The notes: generated from the letters alone by a model not told the origin. A stretch of DNA of 64,000 nucleotides from JABDIP01 sp965250245 (GCA_965250245.1 OZ252296.1:1240001-1304000), one strand, 5' to 3'; shown: positions 39,970-50,965, counted from the first letter of the stretch. Program-made: numbers and translations.

Positions 39970-40979
39970 GCGGTGGCGCGCGAGGCCCGTCCGGGTGTGC
40001 GGATGTCGCCGGTCCTGTCGGTGGACACCGTTCTTGCCATCATCTCCGACAGAATCAGGACCGTGATCGCGAAGATCATCAGTTCGTAGACATAGGCGCG
40101 GTCGAGGACATAACGGGCTCTGGCCGGCGGTGTCGCACCCGCCGCGATCAGTTCGAGCGGATCGTCCCGCGATGTCAGGCTGACAATCCCGACGTCGATC
40201 GACGCCAGCCCCGCATTGGCGTCGGCCGGGGCGTCGGCCCGTTCGATGCGCAGAGGCCCGGTGCCCCAACCGCCATGGTCCGTCGTGGCGCCCGACAGCT
40301 GATGCGTTATTCCGCCGATCACCAGGGGCATGAAGAACAGGGGCGCGATCCGAGCACCAAGCCGCATCCGCCGCCCGCGCAGGTCGATCTGCCGCCCTGT
40401 CGCCAGATCGTGCAGGGACCGGCAATGGCGAACCAGCACAAGATGCATGACGCCTAGCGTGAGGCCGATCGTGCCGATGCCGACATGGTGGGTGAAATTC
40501 TCATTGATCTCATCCACGTAGTTCAGCCACTGCAGGGGCAGGTCGACCAAGGGCGCGATGAGCAGGCAGAGCCCAAACATGGTCGCGGTGAGGCGAAGAA
40601 CGGGAGACTGCCAGATCACCGCCTTCGGCCGGTCTTCTCCGGGGACCGTCGGGCGCGCCTGCAGCCAGTTGACCATCAGGACCGACGCCAGCCACAGCCA
40701 GGGGAGGAGCGCGAGAAGCTCGGCGGCCAGATGCGGGAGCCGATACAGGAGCCACAACAGGAACGCGGAGGAGGCGCCGACGGGTAGGGACCACAGGTCC
40801 GCCAGGTGCCAGAAACCCAGCAACACGCCCCGCTGGAGGGGCAGCATCAGGGTCGACTGCAGGATCAGCACGGCGAGGAACGGCAGGACGTACAGTTTGG
40901 CGTAGTCGCCAAGCCCGTCATAGGCAGGCGTGTGTGTCCGGACGAAGACCAGAAATCTGGCCCAGAGGTGTTCAAGCAT
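39966..40979 (-). CDS. multi-pass membrane protein of unknown function
   Basis: A 337-aa protein with about eight predicted membrane segments: around residues 28-55, 65-85, 90-108, 128-150, 165-185 and 208-228, then a soluble loop (about 230-290) and a last helix near 300-320. I do not recognise a family. The loop between the last two helices is Ala/Asp/Gly-rich and probably periplasmic. The ATG is plausible but the ribosome binding site is weak. It appears monocistronic, between the SHOCT gene (convergent) and the dgcN operon (divergent). Confidence 0.72.
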   Translation of the reverse strand: MLEHLWARFLVFVRTHTPAYDGLGDYAKLYVLPFLAVLILQSTLMLPLQRGVLLGFWHLADLWSLPVGASSAFLLWLLYRLPHLAAELLALLPWLWLASVLMVNWLQARPTVPGEDRPKAVIWQSPVLRLTATMFGLCLLIAPLVDLPLQWLNYVDEINENFTHHVGIGTIGLTLGVMHLVLVRHCRSLHDLATGRQIDLRGRRMRLGARIAPLFFMPLVIGGITHQLSGATTDHGGWGTGPLRIERADAPADANAGLASIDVGIVSLTSRDDPLELIAAGATPPARARYVLDRAYVYELMIFAITVLILSEMMARTVSTDRTGDIRTPGRASRATA

Positions 40980-41148
40980 GCGCGGACCTTATTGAGAACC
41001 GCACAAGTCCGCAACCTTCGATGGTGTATCCAGCGTCTTGGTTCCCGCCAGGGAGACAGTCCCGGCCCCGCCCCGGATGCGAAAGGCGCTTTCGGCGCGC
41101 GGCTGATCAGATAGACTGGGAACCGATATCCGCATGTGAGAGCGCCGC

Positions 41149-42150
41149 ATGACCATCCAGCACCCCTATCTTCTCTTCCTGGGCGACGCGCCGGACCAGC
41201 TGGCCGCGAAGACCGCCAATGGCGTCGCCATGTGGCGGCGCGACTGGTGCCTCGGCCAGCTTCGTTATCCGGACTGCAAGGCCGATCTTGGGCTGCCAGA
41301 CATGACGCTGGAGGCGGCGGCGGAAGCCGGGGCCAAGACCCTGGTGATCGGCGTGGCCAATCGCGGCGGCAAGATCGCACCCGCCTGGCAGGAGAGCATG
41401 GTGCGGGCGTTGGAACTGGGCATGGATATTGCCAGCGGGCTGCACCAGAAGGTCGCGGACCTGCCGGCCGTGAAGGAGGTGGCGAAGCTGGAGGGGCGCC
41501 AGCTCTTCGACGTGCGCCACCCGTCCGGCGACCTGGAGGTCGGCAATGGCGAGCGGAGGCCGGGCAAGCGGCTGCTGACCGTCGGGACGGATTGCTCGGT
41601 CGGCAAGATGTTCACCTCCCTGGCCCTGGAAGCGGAGATGCGGGCGCGGGGGCTGAAAGCCGATTTCCGCGCCACCGGCCAGACCGGCATCCTGATCGCC
41701 GGCGAGGGCGTCTCGGTCGACGCGGTGGTGGCCGATTTCATCTCCGGCGCCACCGAGAGCCTGGCGCCGGCAAACGACCCGGATCACTGGGATCTGGTCG
41801 AAGGGCAGGGATCGCTGTTCCACGCTTCCTTCGCCGGCGTCTCCATGGGCCTGCTGCACGGCTCCCAGGCCGACGCGCTGGTGCTGTGCCATGAGCCGGG
41901 GCGGCCGCATATGCGCGGCCTGCCGGGCTATCCGCTGCCGGACATCGCCGAGTGCATCGCGCTCAACGAGCGCTGCGCCCGGCTGACCAACCCGGATGCC
42001 CGGTTCGTCGGCATCGCCTGCAACACCGCCGCGCTGGACGAGACGGCCGCGCATCGGGTGATGTCGGACCTGGAGGAGGCGCACGGCCTGCCGACGGTGG
42101 ACCCGGTGCGCACCGGTGTGGGTCCGATCGTCGACCGGCTGCTCGCCTGA
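41149..42150 (+). CDS. dgcN: D-glutamate N-acetyltransferase (DUF1611 family)
   Basis: A 333-aa protein of the DUF1611 family. A Rossmann-like N half is followed by a P-loop-like segment (TVGTDCSVGKMFTSLALE) and conserved EGQGSLFHASFAGVS and CHEPGRPHMRG blocks. In the described DgcN-DgcA pathway of marine bacteria, DgcN acetylates D-glutamate so that a racemase can convert it to the L form. The adjacent gene encodes that racemase, ten bases downstream, which supports the assignment strongly. Cytosolic. The upstream 170 bases hold its promoter, shared divergently with the membrane-protein gene. Confidence 0.88.
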   Translation: MTIQHPYLLFLGDAPDQLAAKTANGVAMWRRDWCLGQLRYPDCKADLGLPDMTLEAAAEAGAKTLVIGVANRGGKIAPAWQESMVRALELGMDIASGLHQKVADLPAVKEVAKLEGRQLFDVRHPSGDLEVGNGERRPGKRLLTVGTDCSVGKMFTSLALEAEMRARGLKADFRATGQTGILIAGEGVSVDAVVADFISGATESLAPANDPDHWDLVEGQGSLFHASFAGVSMGLLHGSQADALVLCHEPGRPHMRGLPGYPLPDIAECIALNERCARLTNPDARFVGIACNTAALDETAAHRVMSDLEEAHGLPTVDPVRTGVGPIVDRLLA

Positions 42151-42160
42151 ACCCGCGCCG

Positions 42161-43144
42161 ATGCCCAGACGCCTGACGGTCCTCCGCGAGAGCTGGCCGC
42201 TGGCCGGCGTGTTCGCCATTTCCCGCGGCAGCCGCACCGAGGCCAAGGTGCTGGTGGTCGAGATCGAGGAGGGCGATGCGGTCGGGCGCGGCGAGTGCGT
42301 GCCCTACCCCCGCTATGGCGAGAGCGTGGACAGCGTCGCCGCGCAGATCGCCGGCGTCGCGGCCGAGATCGAGGGCGGCGCCGGGCGCGACTGGCTGCAA
42401 TCGGCGCTCCATGCCGGGGCCGCGCGCAATGCGGTCGATTGCGCCCTATGGGACCTGGAAGCGAAGCAGGCCGGCCGTCGGGTCTGGGACCTGGCCGGGC
42501 TGCCGGAACCGGGCCCGGTCACCACCGCCTTCACCATCAGCCTCGACACCGCGGAGAAGATGGCCGAGGCGGCGCGGGCGGAGTCGCGCCGGCCGCTGCT
42601 GAAGGTCAAGCTGACCGGCGAGGGGGATCTGGAACGGCTGCGGGCGATCCGCGCCGCAGCACCAGACAGCCGCCTGATCGTCGATGCCAACGAGGCCTGG
42701 AGCCCGGACGATCTGGCCGAGATGCCGGCGACCCTGGCGCGGCTCGGCGTCGAGATGATCGAGCAGCCGCTGCCGGCGGGCGACGACGACGCCCTGTTCG
42801 GGAGCGCCAGCCCGATCCCGATCTGCGCCGATGAGAGCTGCCATGACAGCGATTCTCTGCCGCGGCTCGCCGGCAAGTACGCCATGGTGAACATCAAGCT
42901 CGACAAGACCGGCGGGCTGACCGAGGCGCTGAAGCTGCGCGCGGCGGCGGAGAAGGCCGGCTTCGCCATCATGGTCGGTTGCATGGTCGGCACATCCCTG
43001 GCCATGGCGCCGGCGATGCTGGTGGCCCAGGGGGCGGCGGTCGTCGATCTGGACGGGCCGCTGTGGATGCGCCAGGACCGGGCGCCGGGACTCGCAATTT
43101 CCGGATCGACAATCCATCCGCCGGAAGCCGATCTTTGGGGTTGA
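42161..43144 (+). CDS. dgcA: N-acetyl-D-glutamate racemase (enolase superfamily)
   Basis: A 327-aa enzyme of the muconate-lactonising/dipeptide-epimerase branch of the enolase superfamily. The catalytic lysines are in LLKVKLTG and NIKLDKTGG, and the magnesium ligands are in IVDANEAW, EQPL and ICADES. Its place directly after dgcN identifies it as the racemase converting N-acetyl-D-glutamate to N-acetyl-L-glutamate; a generic L-Ala-D/L-Glu epimerase is the alternative name for the family. A further deacylase would be needed to release L-glutamate and is not obvious in this operon. Confidence 0.88.
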   Translation: MPRRLTVLRESWPLAGVFAISRGSRTEAKVLVVEIEEGDAVGRGECVPYPRYGESVDSVAAQIAGVAAEIEGGAGRDWLQSALHAGAARNAVDCALWDLEAKQAGRRVWDLAGLPEPGPVTTAFTISLDTAEKMAEAARAESRRPLLKVKLTGEGDLERLRAIRAAAPDSRLIVDANEAWSPDDLAEMPATLARLGVEMIEQPLPAGDDDALFGSASPIPICADESCHDSDSLPRLAGKYAMVNIKLDKTGGLTEALKLRAAAEKAGFAIMVGCMVGTSLAMAPAMLVAQGAAVVDLDGPLWMRQDRAPGLAISGSTIHPPEADLWG

Positions 43145-43258
43145 TGGTCCCGGGGATGACGGCCAGATAGGGTTGTAACGGCGGTCGGGTTGACGCGCCG
43201 CCATCCGTCCAGAGATGACGGCATGCAATTGTTCAGTGGAATTCGGGAGGCGTTTGGA

Positions 43259-44488
43259 ATGGGCAGGATCGCGGTCGCCGACGCGCCCTCGCTGGCGCCC
43301 CAGTTGGATGTCTGGTCGCCCTCGCCGGTGATCCAGTGGCTGATCCTCGACGGTTGGCGCATCGAGTCGGTGCCCGATCTGTTGAAGGCGCTGGCGGTGC
43401 GCTTGTGCGACGAGGGCCTGCCGCTGTGGCGCCTGTTCTGCCTGGTGCCGACCCTGCACCCGCTCTACATCGGCAGCGGCCATCGCTGGAAGCGGGGCGA
43501 GGAGGAGATGTTCCAGGGCTATGGCGAGCACAGCGCCCGCAAGAGCCCGGCCTTCATGGAAAACCCGATGAAGCTGATTATGAATGACGGCTTCGCCGGC
43601 GTTCGCCGCCGCATCCCGGACAACTACACCGAGGGCGAGTTCCCGCTGGTCGACGAGCTGCGGGAGCAGGGCGCGACCGACTATGTGTGCATGCCGCTGG
43701 AGTTCACCAGCGGCGAGCGCACCGCGATCTCCTTCGCCTCCGACCACCCCGACGGCTTCTCCTCCGCCGATTTGAAGCAGCTCAACGATCTGCTGCCGGT
43801 CCTGGCGCGGCTGATCGAGCGCGAGACCCTGCGCAGCACCACGGAGAACCTGCTGGACACCTATGTCGGCAGCCATGCCGGGCGGCGCATCCTGCGCGGG
43901 CAGATCCAGCGCGGCAACGCGGAGACGATCTACGCGGCGATCTGGTACGGCGACCTGCGCGGCTTCACGGCGATGAGCGAGAACCTCTCCCGCGACGCCA
44001 TGATCGAGGTGCTGAACGCCTATTTCGAAACCATGGCGACGCCGGTCCAGTCCCATGGCGGCCAGGTGCTGAAATTCATCGGCGACGCCATGCTGGCGAT
44101 CTTTCCGCTGGAGGACGATGCTCGCAAGCCCGAGGTCTGCGGCCGGGCCCTGGATGCCGCCCAGGAGGCGGTGGCCGGCATGACCATGCTGAACGCCCGG
44201 CGGGTCGCGGTCGGGGCGCCGACCCTGGAGTACGGGCTTGCCCTGCATATCGGCGAGGTCACCTACGGCAATATCGGCGCGCTGGACCGGCTCGACTTCA
44301 CGGTGATCGGCCCGGCCGTCAATCTCGCGCACCGCATCGAGCAGCTTTGCAAGGTGCTGGACCGCCGGCCGCTGCTGTCGCGCCATTTCGCCGAGGTCAG
44401 CAGCCGCCCCTCCCAGCTCGTCGGCAGCTACGAGCTGCGCGGGCTGACCGGCCCGCGAGAGGTCTACGCACCCGTCTACGAAGGCTGA
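43259..44488 (+). CDS. class III adenylate/guanylate cyclase with GAF-like N domain
   Basis: A 409-aa cytosolic cyclase. Residues 25-190 form a GAF-like sensory domain, and residues 222-400 the class III catalytic domain. The metal-binding aspartates are Asp232 (WYGDLRGFT) and Asp276 (FIGDAMLAIF). The substrate lysine is Lys272, with Thr348 in DFTVIG, and the transition-state residues are Asn355 and Arg359. All the residues needed to make cAMP are present. I chose the ATG at 43259 because GGGAGG lies eight bases upstream; an ATG at 43223 and a more upstream frame are alternatives. A universal stress protein gene follows 172 bases later on the same strand. Confidence 0.9.
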   Translation: MGRIAVADAPSLAPQLDVWSPSPVIQWLILDGWRIESVPDLLKALAVRLCDEGLPLWRLFCLVPTLHPLYIGSGHRWKRGEEEMFQGYGEHSARKSPAFMENPMKLIMNDGFAGVRRRIPDNYTEGEFPLVDELREQGATDYVCMPLEFTSGERTAISFASDHPDGFSSADLKQLNDLLPVLARLIERETLRSTTENLLDTYVGSHAGRRILRGQIQRGNAETIYAAIWYGDLRGFTAMSENLSRDAMIEVLNAYFETMATPVQSHGGQVLKFIGDAMLAIFPLEDDARKPEVCGRALDAAQEAVAGMTMLNARRVAVGAPTLEYGLALHIGEVTYGNIGALDRLDFTVIGPAVNLAHRIEQLCKVLDRRPLLSRHFAEVSSRPSQLVGSYELRGLTGPREVYAPVYEG

Positions 44489-44660
44489 CCCCGCCTCGCC
44501 ACCGCCGCGACGCCGGCCCCGAATTGTTTCGCCGGTGAAACAGCTATCGCTGGTGTGCGATTTCAATCCGTGTAACCATCCGGTCATATTCGAAAGCCAA
44601 TCGGCAATTATCGGTCCGGCGGCGCGGTTGCGGCATTGGCTGAACCAAGCGGGGTGTGAC

Positions 44661-45095
44661 ATGACCGATACCTTCCTGGTCGGCGTGGACGGCAGCGACG
44701 ACGGTGCGCGCGCCGCGGCGTTCGCCGCGAAGCAGGCGAAGGACTGCAGCGCGCGGCTGGTGGTGGCCTATGTCATCGAATGGTCGCCGTACAGCTTCAA
44801 CACGCCCGAGGAGAACGAGCAGCGCCACAAGCGGCGGGAGGAGGAAATCTCCCGCGCCGAGAGTGAGGTCCTGCAGCCGGTTGTCTCCTCGCTCACCCAG
44901 GGTGGCACCGATGCCGAGGGCATCGTCCGCCATGGTCACGCGGCCGAGGTGCTGGCCGGCCTGGCCAAGGAGCGCGGCGCCAGCCAGATCTTCATCGGCC
45001 GCCGCGGCCTGTCGAAGCTGCAGGCCCTGCTGTTCGGCAGCGTCGCCGGCAGCCTGGTACAGATCTCACCGGTCCCCGTCACCGTCATTCCCTGA
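44661..45095 (+). CDS. universal stress protein, UspA family
   Basis: A 144-aa alpha/beta protein starting FLVGVDGSDDGARAAAFAA. The C-terminal nucleotide-binding pattern is GASQIFIGRRGLSKLQALLFGS followed by PVPVTVIP, close to the ATP-binding G2xG9x(S/T) motif. Such proteins bind ATP or, in some actinobacterial cases, cAMP, and help cells survive stress. A GGGTG precedes the ATG. It lies between the cyclase and the AGCS symporter genes and probably has its own promoter in the AT-richer 44520-44600 stretch. Confidence 0.92.
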   Translation: MTDTFLVGVDGSDDGARAAAFAAKQAKDCSARLVVAYVIEWSPYSFNTPEENEQRHKRREEEISRAESEVLQPVVSSLTQGGTDAEGIVRHGHAAEVLAGLAKERGASQIFIGRRGLSKLQALLFGSVAGSLVQISPVPVTVIP

Positions 45096-45182
45096 CCCCG
45101 CCCATCCGCTCCCCCGAATGCCCGCAGAGGCCGGGAGCGTGATTTGCCGTGTCCGCGGCACAGAACACTCTGGGAGACTTCA

Positions 45183-46718
<1,536 letters not shown>

Positions 46719-46742
46719 GCGGCCCTAGGGCCTGATCGAATC

Positions 46743-46776
46743 CGGCCGGCGGCCCCTGACGGGCTGCCGGCCGTTT
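46743..46776 (+). terminator. rho-independent terminator after the AGCS gene
   Basis: A strong stem (CGGCCGGC pairing with GCCGGCCG, extended by GCCC/GGGC across a G-T pair, 5-base loop) ends in TTTC. It lies 25 bases after the symporter stop and just before the convergent stop of a small membrane-protein gene. Confidence 0.82.
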
Positions 46777-46777
46777 C

Positions 46778-47038
46778 TCAGTTGGCGTAGCCGCCCCACT
46801 TGCCGCGGCCGTCGAATTCTGTCCCGGATTCGATGACCGTCTGGCTGACGGAGGCGTCGGTGGCGTAGTCCGGCGCCGACCGCTCGCCGAGCGCAGCGAA
46901 GACGACCAGCAGCAGCACCAGCCCGATGCCGAGGCCCAGGCGCAGGCGCTCCACCACCACCTCGACGGGCGTCGAAACGCGGCGCCGCGACGTGCCCGAT
47001 CCGGCGCCACCTAGGGATTGCGTCTCTGAATAGGACAT
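46778..47038 (-). CDS. small single-pass membrane protein, 86 aa
   Basis: A hydrophilic N terminus (residues 1-28, Ser/Gly/Arg-rich) precedes one membrane helix (about 31-49, LGLGIGLVLLLVVFAAL). A short tail ends in FDGRGKWGGYAN. No family recognised. The ATG at 47038 has a very good AAGGAG eight bases upstream, which is the main argument that it is real; a longer frame starting further right is not supported. The 256 bases between it and the adenine deaminase gene hold both divergent promoters and nothing else I can name. Confidence 0.68.
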   Translation of the reverse strand: MSYSETQSLGGAGSGTSRRRVSTPVEVVVERLRLGLGIGLVLLLVVFAALGERSAPDYATDASVSQTVIESGTEFDGRGKWGGYAN

Positions 47039-47294
47039 ATGAGTTCTCCTTATGAGGTTCCGGCGTTCGGCCGCCACTTTGGGCGCCGCCGGATTCCAAA
47101 TGTGCGTTGTATGTGCTGAGGGACGGCCCGTCAGACAAACGACTTTTTCTGATTCGACGGATGAGGTTTTTTGATGCATGCACAATTGTTTCGAGACGAT
47201 TTCAGGGCCGTTTCCGGCCAGTCCACCGCGCCTTTGCCGCAGTGCGGGGCCGGCAAATCTGCTACCCTCGCGATAGATTGGATCGAGGGGCGGG

Positions 47295-49004
47295 ATGACC
47301 GTTACGAAGGCGTTTCTGAAAGACTGCATCGACCAGGCGATGGGCCGCCGCCGGGCCGACCTGGTGATCAAGGGCGCGCGGCTGCTCAACGTGGTCACCG
47401 GCGAGACGGCGCGCGGCGACATCGCCATCTGCGGCGACCGGATCGTTGGCACCTATGACGAATACCAGGGCGAGGCCGAGATCGATGGCCGCGACCTGAC
47501 CGCCGTGCCGGGCTTCATCGACACCCATGTGCACTGCGAATCAACCCTGGTGACTCCGGCGGAGTTCGACCGCTGCGTGCTGCCGCGCGGCACCACCACG
47601 GCGATCTGCGACCCGCATGAGATCAGCAACGTGCTGGGCATCGAGGGTCTGCGCTATTTCATGGACAGCGCCTGCGAGACCGCCATCGACCTGCGGGTGC
47701 AGCTCTCCTCCTGCGTGCCGTCCTCGCATCTGGAGACCTCCGGCGCGCGGCTGACCGCGGCCGATCTGGTGCCGCACCGCGACCATCCCAAGGTCCTGGG
47801 CCTGGCGGAGTTCATGAACTTCCCGGGCGTGCTGGCCAAGGACGAGGAGTCGCTGGAGAAGCTCGCCGCCTTCTCCGACGGCCATATCGACGGCCACTCG
47901 CCGTTGGTGCGCGGCAAGGACCTCAACGCCTATCTCTCCTGCGGCATCCGCAACTGCCATGAGACCACCAGCGCGTCGGAGGCCATGGAGAAGCTGCGCA
48001 AGGGCATGCAGGTGCTGATCCGCGACGGCAGCGTGTCGAAGGACGTGCACGCCCTGTCGGAGATCATCAGCACCGAGACCGCGCCCTTCCTCGGCTTCTG
48101 CACCGACGACCGCAACCCGCTGGACATCGCGGAGGAAGGCCATATCGACCATCTGATCCGCACCGCCATCAAGCTGGGCGCCCCGGTCGCCGACGTCTAC
48201 CGGGCCGCTACCTGGTCGGCGGCGCGCGGGTTTGGCCTGCGCGATCGTGGATTGGTGGCGCCGGGCCAGCGGGCCGACATCGTGCTGCTGGACGATGTGG
48301 AGAGTTGCGCCGTCAACCGGGTGATCCGCGCCGGCGTGCCGGTCACGCCGGAAATCTTTGAGGGCCGCAAGACGGTGGCGCCGGTGGGGCTCAAATCGAT
48401 CAAGCTGGATCCGGTCGAGGTGTCCGACTTCAAGGTCCCGGCGGCCGGGCCGGGCGGACCGGTGATCGGCCTGCTGTCCGGCAAGATCCTGACCGAGAGC
48501 CTGACCGCCACGCTGCCCTATCGCGACGGGATGCGGCATCCCGATCCGGACCAGGACATCCTGAAGATCTGCGTCTTCTCCCGGCACGGCATCAACCGCA
48601 ATGTCGGGCGTGGCTTCGTGAAGGGCTTCGGCTTCAAGTCCGGCGCGCTGGCCTCCTCGGTCGGCCATGATAGCCACAATGTCTGCGTGGTCGGCTCCGA
48701 CGATGCCGACATGGCGCTGGCGGTGAACCGGCTGATCGAGCTCGATGGCGGGTTCGTGGCGGTGCGTCATGGCGCCGTGCTGGCCGAGCTGGCGCTGCCC
48801 TTGGCCGGGCTGATGAGCCTGGACGGGTTCGAGGCGGTGGAGGGGAAGCTGCTGCACCTGCGCAAGGCGGTGCGCGAGATGGGCTGCCCGCTGGCCGAGC
48901 CCTTCCTGCAGCTTGCCTTCCTGCCATTGCCGGTGATCCCGCATTTGAAGATCACCGATATGGGGCTGGTCGATGTCGACCGGTTCGAACTGCTCGCAGC
49001 CTGA
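47295..49004 (+). CDS. ade: adenine deaminase
   Basis: A 569-aa amidohydrolase that deaminates adenine to hypoxanthine in purine salvage. Metal and active-site blocks are GFIDTHVHCEST near residue 74, CDPHEISNVLG, GLAEFMNFPGV, DGHSPLVRG and GFCTDDRNPLD. The C-terminal domain has the characteristic SSVGHDSHNVCVVG. Length and order are those of the Ade/Adec family. GGGGCGGG precedes the ATG. It probably forms a unit with the PaaI-type gene starting 13 bases after its stop. Confidence 0.94.
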   Translation: MTVTKAFLKDCIDQAMGRRRADLVIKGARLLNVVTGETARGDIAICGDRIVGTYDEYQGEAEIDGRDLTAVPGFIDTHVHCESTLVTPAEFDRCVLPRGTTTAICDPHEISNVLGIEGLRYFMDSACETAIDLRVQLSSCVPSSHLETSGARLTAADLVPHRDHPKVLGLAEFMNFPGVLAKDEESLEKLAAFSDGHIDGHSPLVRGKDLNAYLSCGIRNCHETTSASEAMEKLRKGMQVLIRDGSVSKDVHALSEIISTETAPFLGFCTDDRNPLDIAEEGHIDHLIRTAIKLGAPVADVYRAATWSAARGFGLRDRGLVAPGQRADIVLLDDVESCAVNRVIRAGVPVTPEIFEGRKTVAPVGLKSIKLDPVEVSDFKVPAAGPGGPVIGLLSGKILTESLTATLPYRDGMRHPDPDQDILKICVFSRHGINRNVGRGFVKGFGFKSGALASSVGHDSHNVCVVGSDDADMALAVNRLIELDGGFVAVRHGAVLAELALPLAGLMSLDGFEAVEGKLLHLRKAVREMGCPLAEPFLQLAFLPLPVIPHLKITDMGLVDVDRFELLAA

Positions 49005-49017
49005 GAAGGGGACGAAG

Positions 49018-49509
49018 GTGGCGGATGAATTGTTGGCAGACGGCGACGCCACCTACGGCGTGACGCCGCTGGAGGTGATCCGCAGCATCAGCGGGCTGGA
49101 ATTCCTCCAGAAGATCGTCTCAGGGGAATTGCCGCGGCCGCCGATCACCGCGCTGATCGGCTTCGGTCTGGCCGAGGTCGAGGACGGCAAGGTGACCTTC
49201 ACCTCCGAGCCGACGCGCCAGCACTACAATCCGATCGGCTCGGTGCATGGCGGGTTCGCCGCGACCCTGCTGGATTCCTGCATGGCCTGCGCGGTGCAGA
49301 CCAAGCTGCCGGCCGGCAAGGGCTACACGACGCTCGAATTCAAGATCAACCTGGTGCGCGGCCTGACCGACGAGACCGGCCCGATCCGCGCCGAGGGCAC
49401 CGCCATCCAGGTCGGCTCGCGCATCGGCACCGCCGAAGGCCGGCTGATCGACGCCTCGGGTCGCCTCTACGCCCACGGCACCACCACCTGCCTGATCTTC
49501 CCGATCTGA
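49018..49509 (+). CDS. PaaI-family hotdog thioesterase
   Basis: A 163-aa hotdog-fold protein with the PaaI pattern NPIGSVHGGFAATLLDSCMACAV, then YTTLEFKINLVRG. It should hydrolyse an acyl- or aryl-CoA. The GTG start is preceded by AAGGGG; the gene follows ade by 13 bases. No aromatic degradation genes are nearby, so the substrate is open. Members are homotetramers in the cytosol. Confidence 0.9.
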   Translation: MADELLADGDATYGVTPLEVIRSISGLEFLQKIVSGELPRPPITALIGFGLAEVEDGKVTFTSEPTRQHYNPIGSVHGGFAATLLDSCMACAVQTKLPAGKGYTTLEFKINLVRGLTDETGPIRAEGTAIQVGSRIGTAEGRLIDASGRLYAHGTTTCLIFPI

Positions 49510-49591
49510 CGGAGCGAAGGGTGTCGGATCATGCCGCCAATCCCGGATGGCGGCGCGGTCGACGCGAACCTTGCGGGTTGCGACCGCCGGT

Positions 49592-50965
49592 TCAGCCGTT
49601 CGGCTCCGAAGGCGGCGGTTCTGGCGGCGGCTGGGGTGTTAGCATTCCGGCCATTACTGCGCTTTCGCAGGCCGGCCTGTTCGCCTCCGAGATGCCCTTG
49701 CAGACAGTCATCGCCGCCTCGAACGTCTCGAGCCACCGGGACTGTGCATCGATAGTGTCCACCACCGTGTCGAGTCTCGCCTGCTGCATTCGGAATTGCT
49801 GGAAGTCCACCTGAACCCGCTCCACAAAGTTCGATAGGTTGGCGGTACAGAAGTCGGCCAATGCCGAAAACCAGTTCATATTCGCAGCGGCAACAAGGGC
49901 CGTGTTGTCGGCACGTCTGACTCCACCTCTCCAATAATCCCGCATGTTCTCATAGACGTTCTGTGCTTCATCTCTGCCGGAAATGGGGAGCCGGCTTCGC
50001 TGGGTCCCGAGCTCAACGAGGCAAGCGGACAACACCGACTTGGACACATCCTCTTGCAGGAAGTTTACCTGCATGGCCTCCAATTCCCTGGCGATGTCCG
50101 GGCTCGCCGTTTGGGTGATGCCGCCCAGCGCCTCCAACTCCGTAGCCTCGGCGGCAGTCTTCGCGGTGGTATCCGCCTGGGCCTGCAAAAGCTCCAGCAA
50201 TGCCTCGCGCCGGGCGATTGCCGTATTCAACTCGGTCTGCCGGTCATCGATATTCTTCTGCTGAGCGGCCTGTTGTTCTTCATTGGCGTTAGGGTCAGCG
50301 GCAGCCTTGGCGTCGTCCAGCCTCTTCTGGGCAGCGCTGACTTCTTCCTGCGCAGCCGCCAGTTCGGCGGCCTGCTCCTGGATGTCCTCAAGGCCGGCCG
50401 GCAGGCTGATGAGCGTCGCCCTTGCCTCGCCTTCCGCCGAGGTCCCTAGTGCCACCCCGCTGCGCCCGAATGCGCCGCCTGCGGTTTCGCCGAGGAGCAA
50501 CGTGACGATCGTATCGTCGAGCTGGCTCATGATGAGCGTGTAGGTAGTGCCCGTGATCGCGCCGTTCGCGTAGGCGAGGCAGGTCTGGTGCATCTTGTCG
50601 CGCAGAAGCTGGATCGATGCCGTCCGTTCCACCAGCGACGCAAGGGCCTCGACCTGCGAGTTGCTCAACGACCCGCTGCCCTGTCCAAGGATGCTCAGCC
50701 CGGCGGAGAACGAGTTTGCCGCCGCCACAGCGACATCGGGACTTGGCTCGGTGCAGACGACCCGAAGCGGATCGACCGCTCCTGGCCGCGAGAACTGACC
50801 GATACCGCTATTGGTGACGACGCGAAGCCTCGCGTCAGTGGCCAGCGGCTGATTCTCTGGCAACAGCGTGACATGTGCTCCCGGGGTCAGTGTACAGCCA
50901 GACAATAAAAGTACTGAAACCAACGAAGCGACGAAATTCCGAGTTAGATTTATTGTTTGTCCCAT
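49592..50965 (-). CDS. coiled-coil lipoprotein of unknown function
   Basis: A 457-aa protein starting with a lipoprotein signal peptide (lipobox LLSGC, Cys24). Residues about 195-285 form an Ala/Glu/Gln-rich coiled coil with heptad-like spacing and the low-complexity run NEEQQAAQQK. Flanking parts are Ser/Ala-rich, and the C terminus ends in a proline-rich tail (PQPPPEPPPSEPNG). I find no family match. The composition is lower in GC, and its codon use looks different from its neighbours, which suggests acquisition. It lies 76 bases after the lysine-repeat gene, same strand. Possible role: a structural protein of the inner face of the outer membrane, inferred only from lipobox and coiled coil. 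Confidence 0.72.
   Translation of the reverse strand: MGQTINLTRNFVASLVSVLLLSGCTLTPGAHVTLLPENQPLATDARLRVVTNSGIGQFSRPGAVDPLRVVCTEPSPDVAVAAANSFSAGLSILGQGSGSLSNSQVEALASLVERTASIQLLRDKMHQTCLAYANGAITGTTYTLIMSQLDDTIVTLLLGETAGGAFGRSGVALGTSAEGEARATLISLPAGLEDIQEQAAELAAAQEEVSAAQKRLDDAKAAADPNANEEQQAAQQKNIDDRQTELNTAIARREALLELLQAQADTTAKTAAEATELEALGGITQTASPDIARELEAMQVNFLQEDVSKSVLSACLVELGTQRSRLPISGRDEAQNVYENMRDYWRGGVRRADNTALVAAANMNWFSALADFCTANLSNFVERVQVDFQQFRMQQARLDTVVDTIDAQSRWLETFEAAMTVCKGISEANRPACESAVMAGMLTPQPPPEPPPSEPNG

Noticed and set aside
43190..43258. Earlier starts for the first cyclase
   Set aside because: The ATG at 43259 has GGGAGG at the right distance; earlier starts do not, though ATG 43223 cannot be fully excluded.
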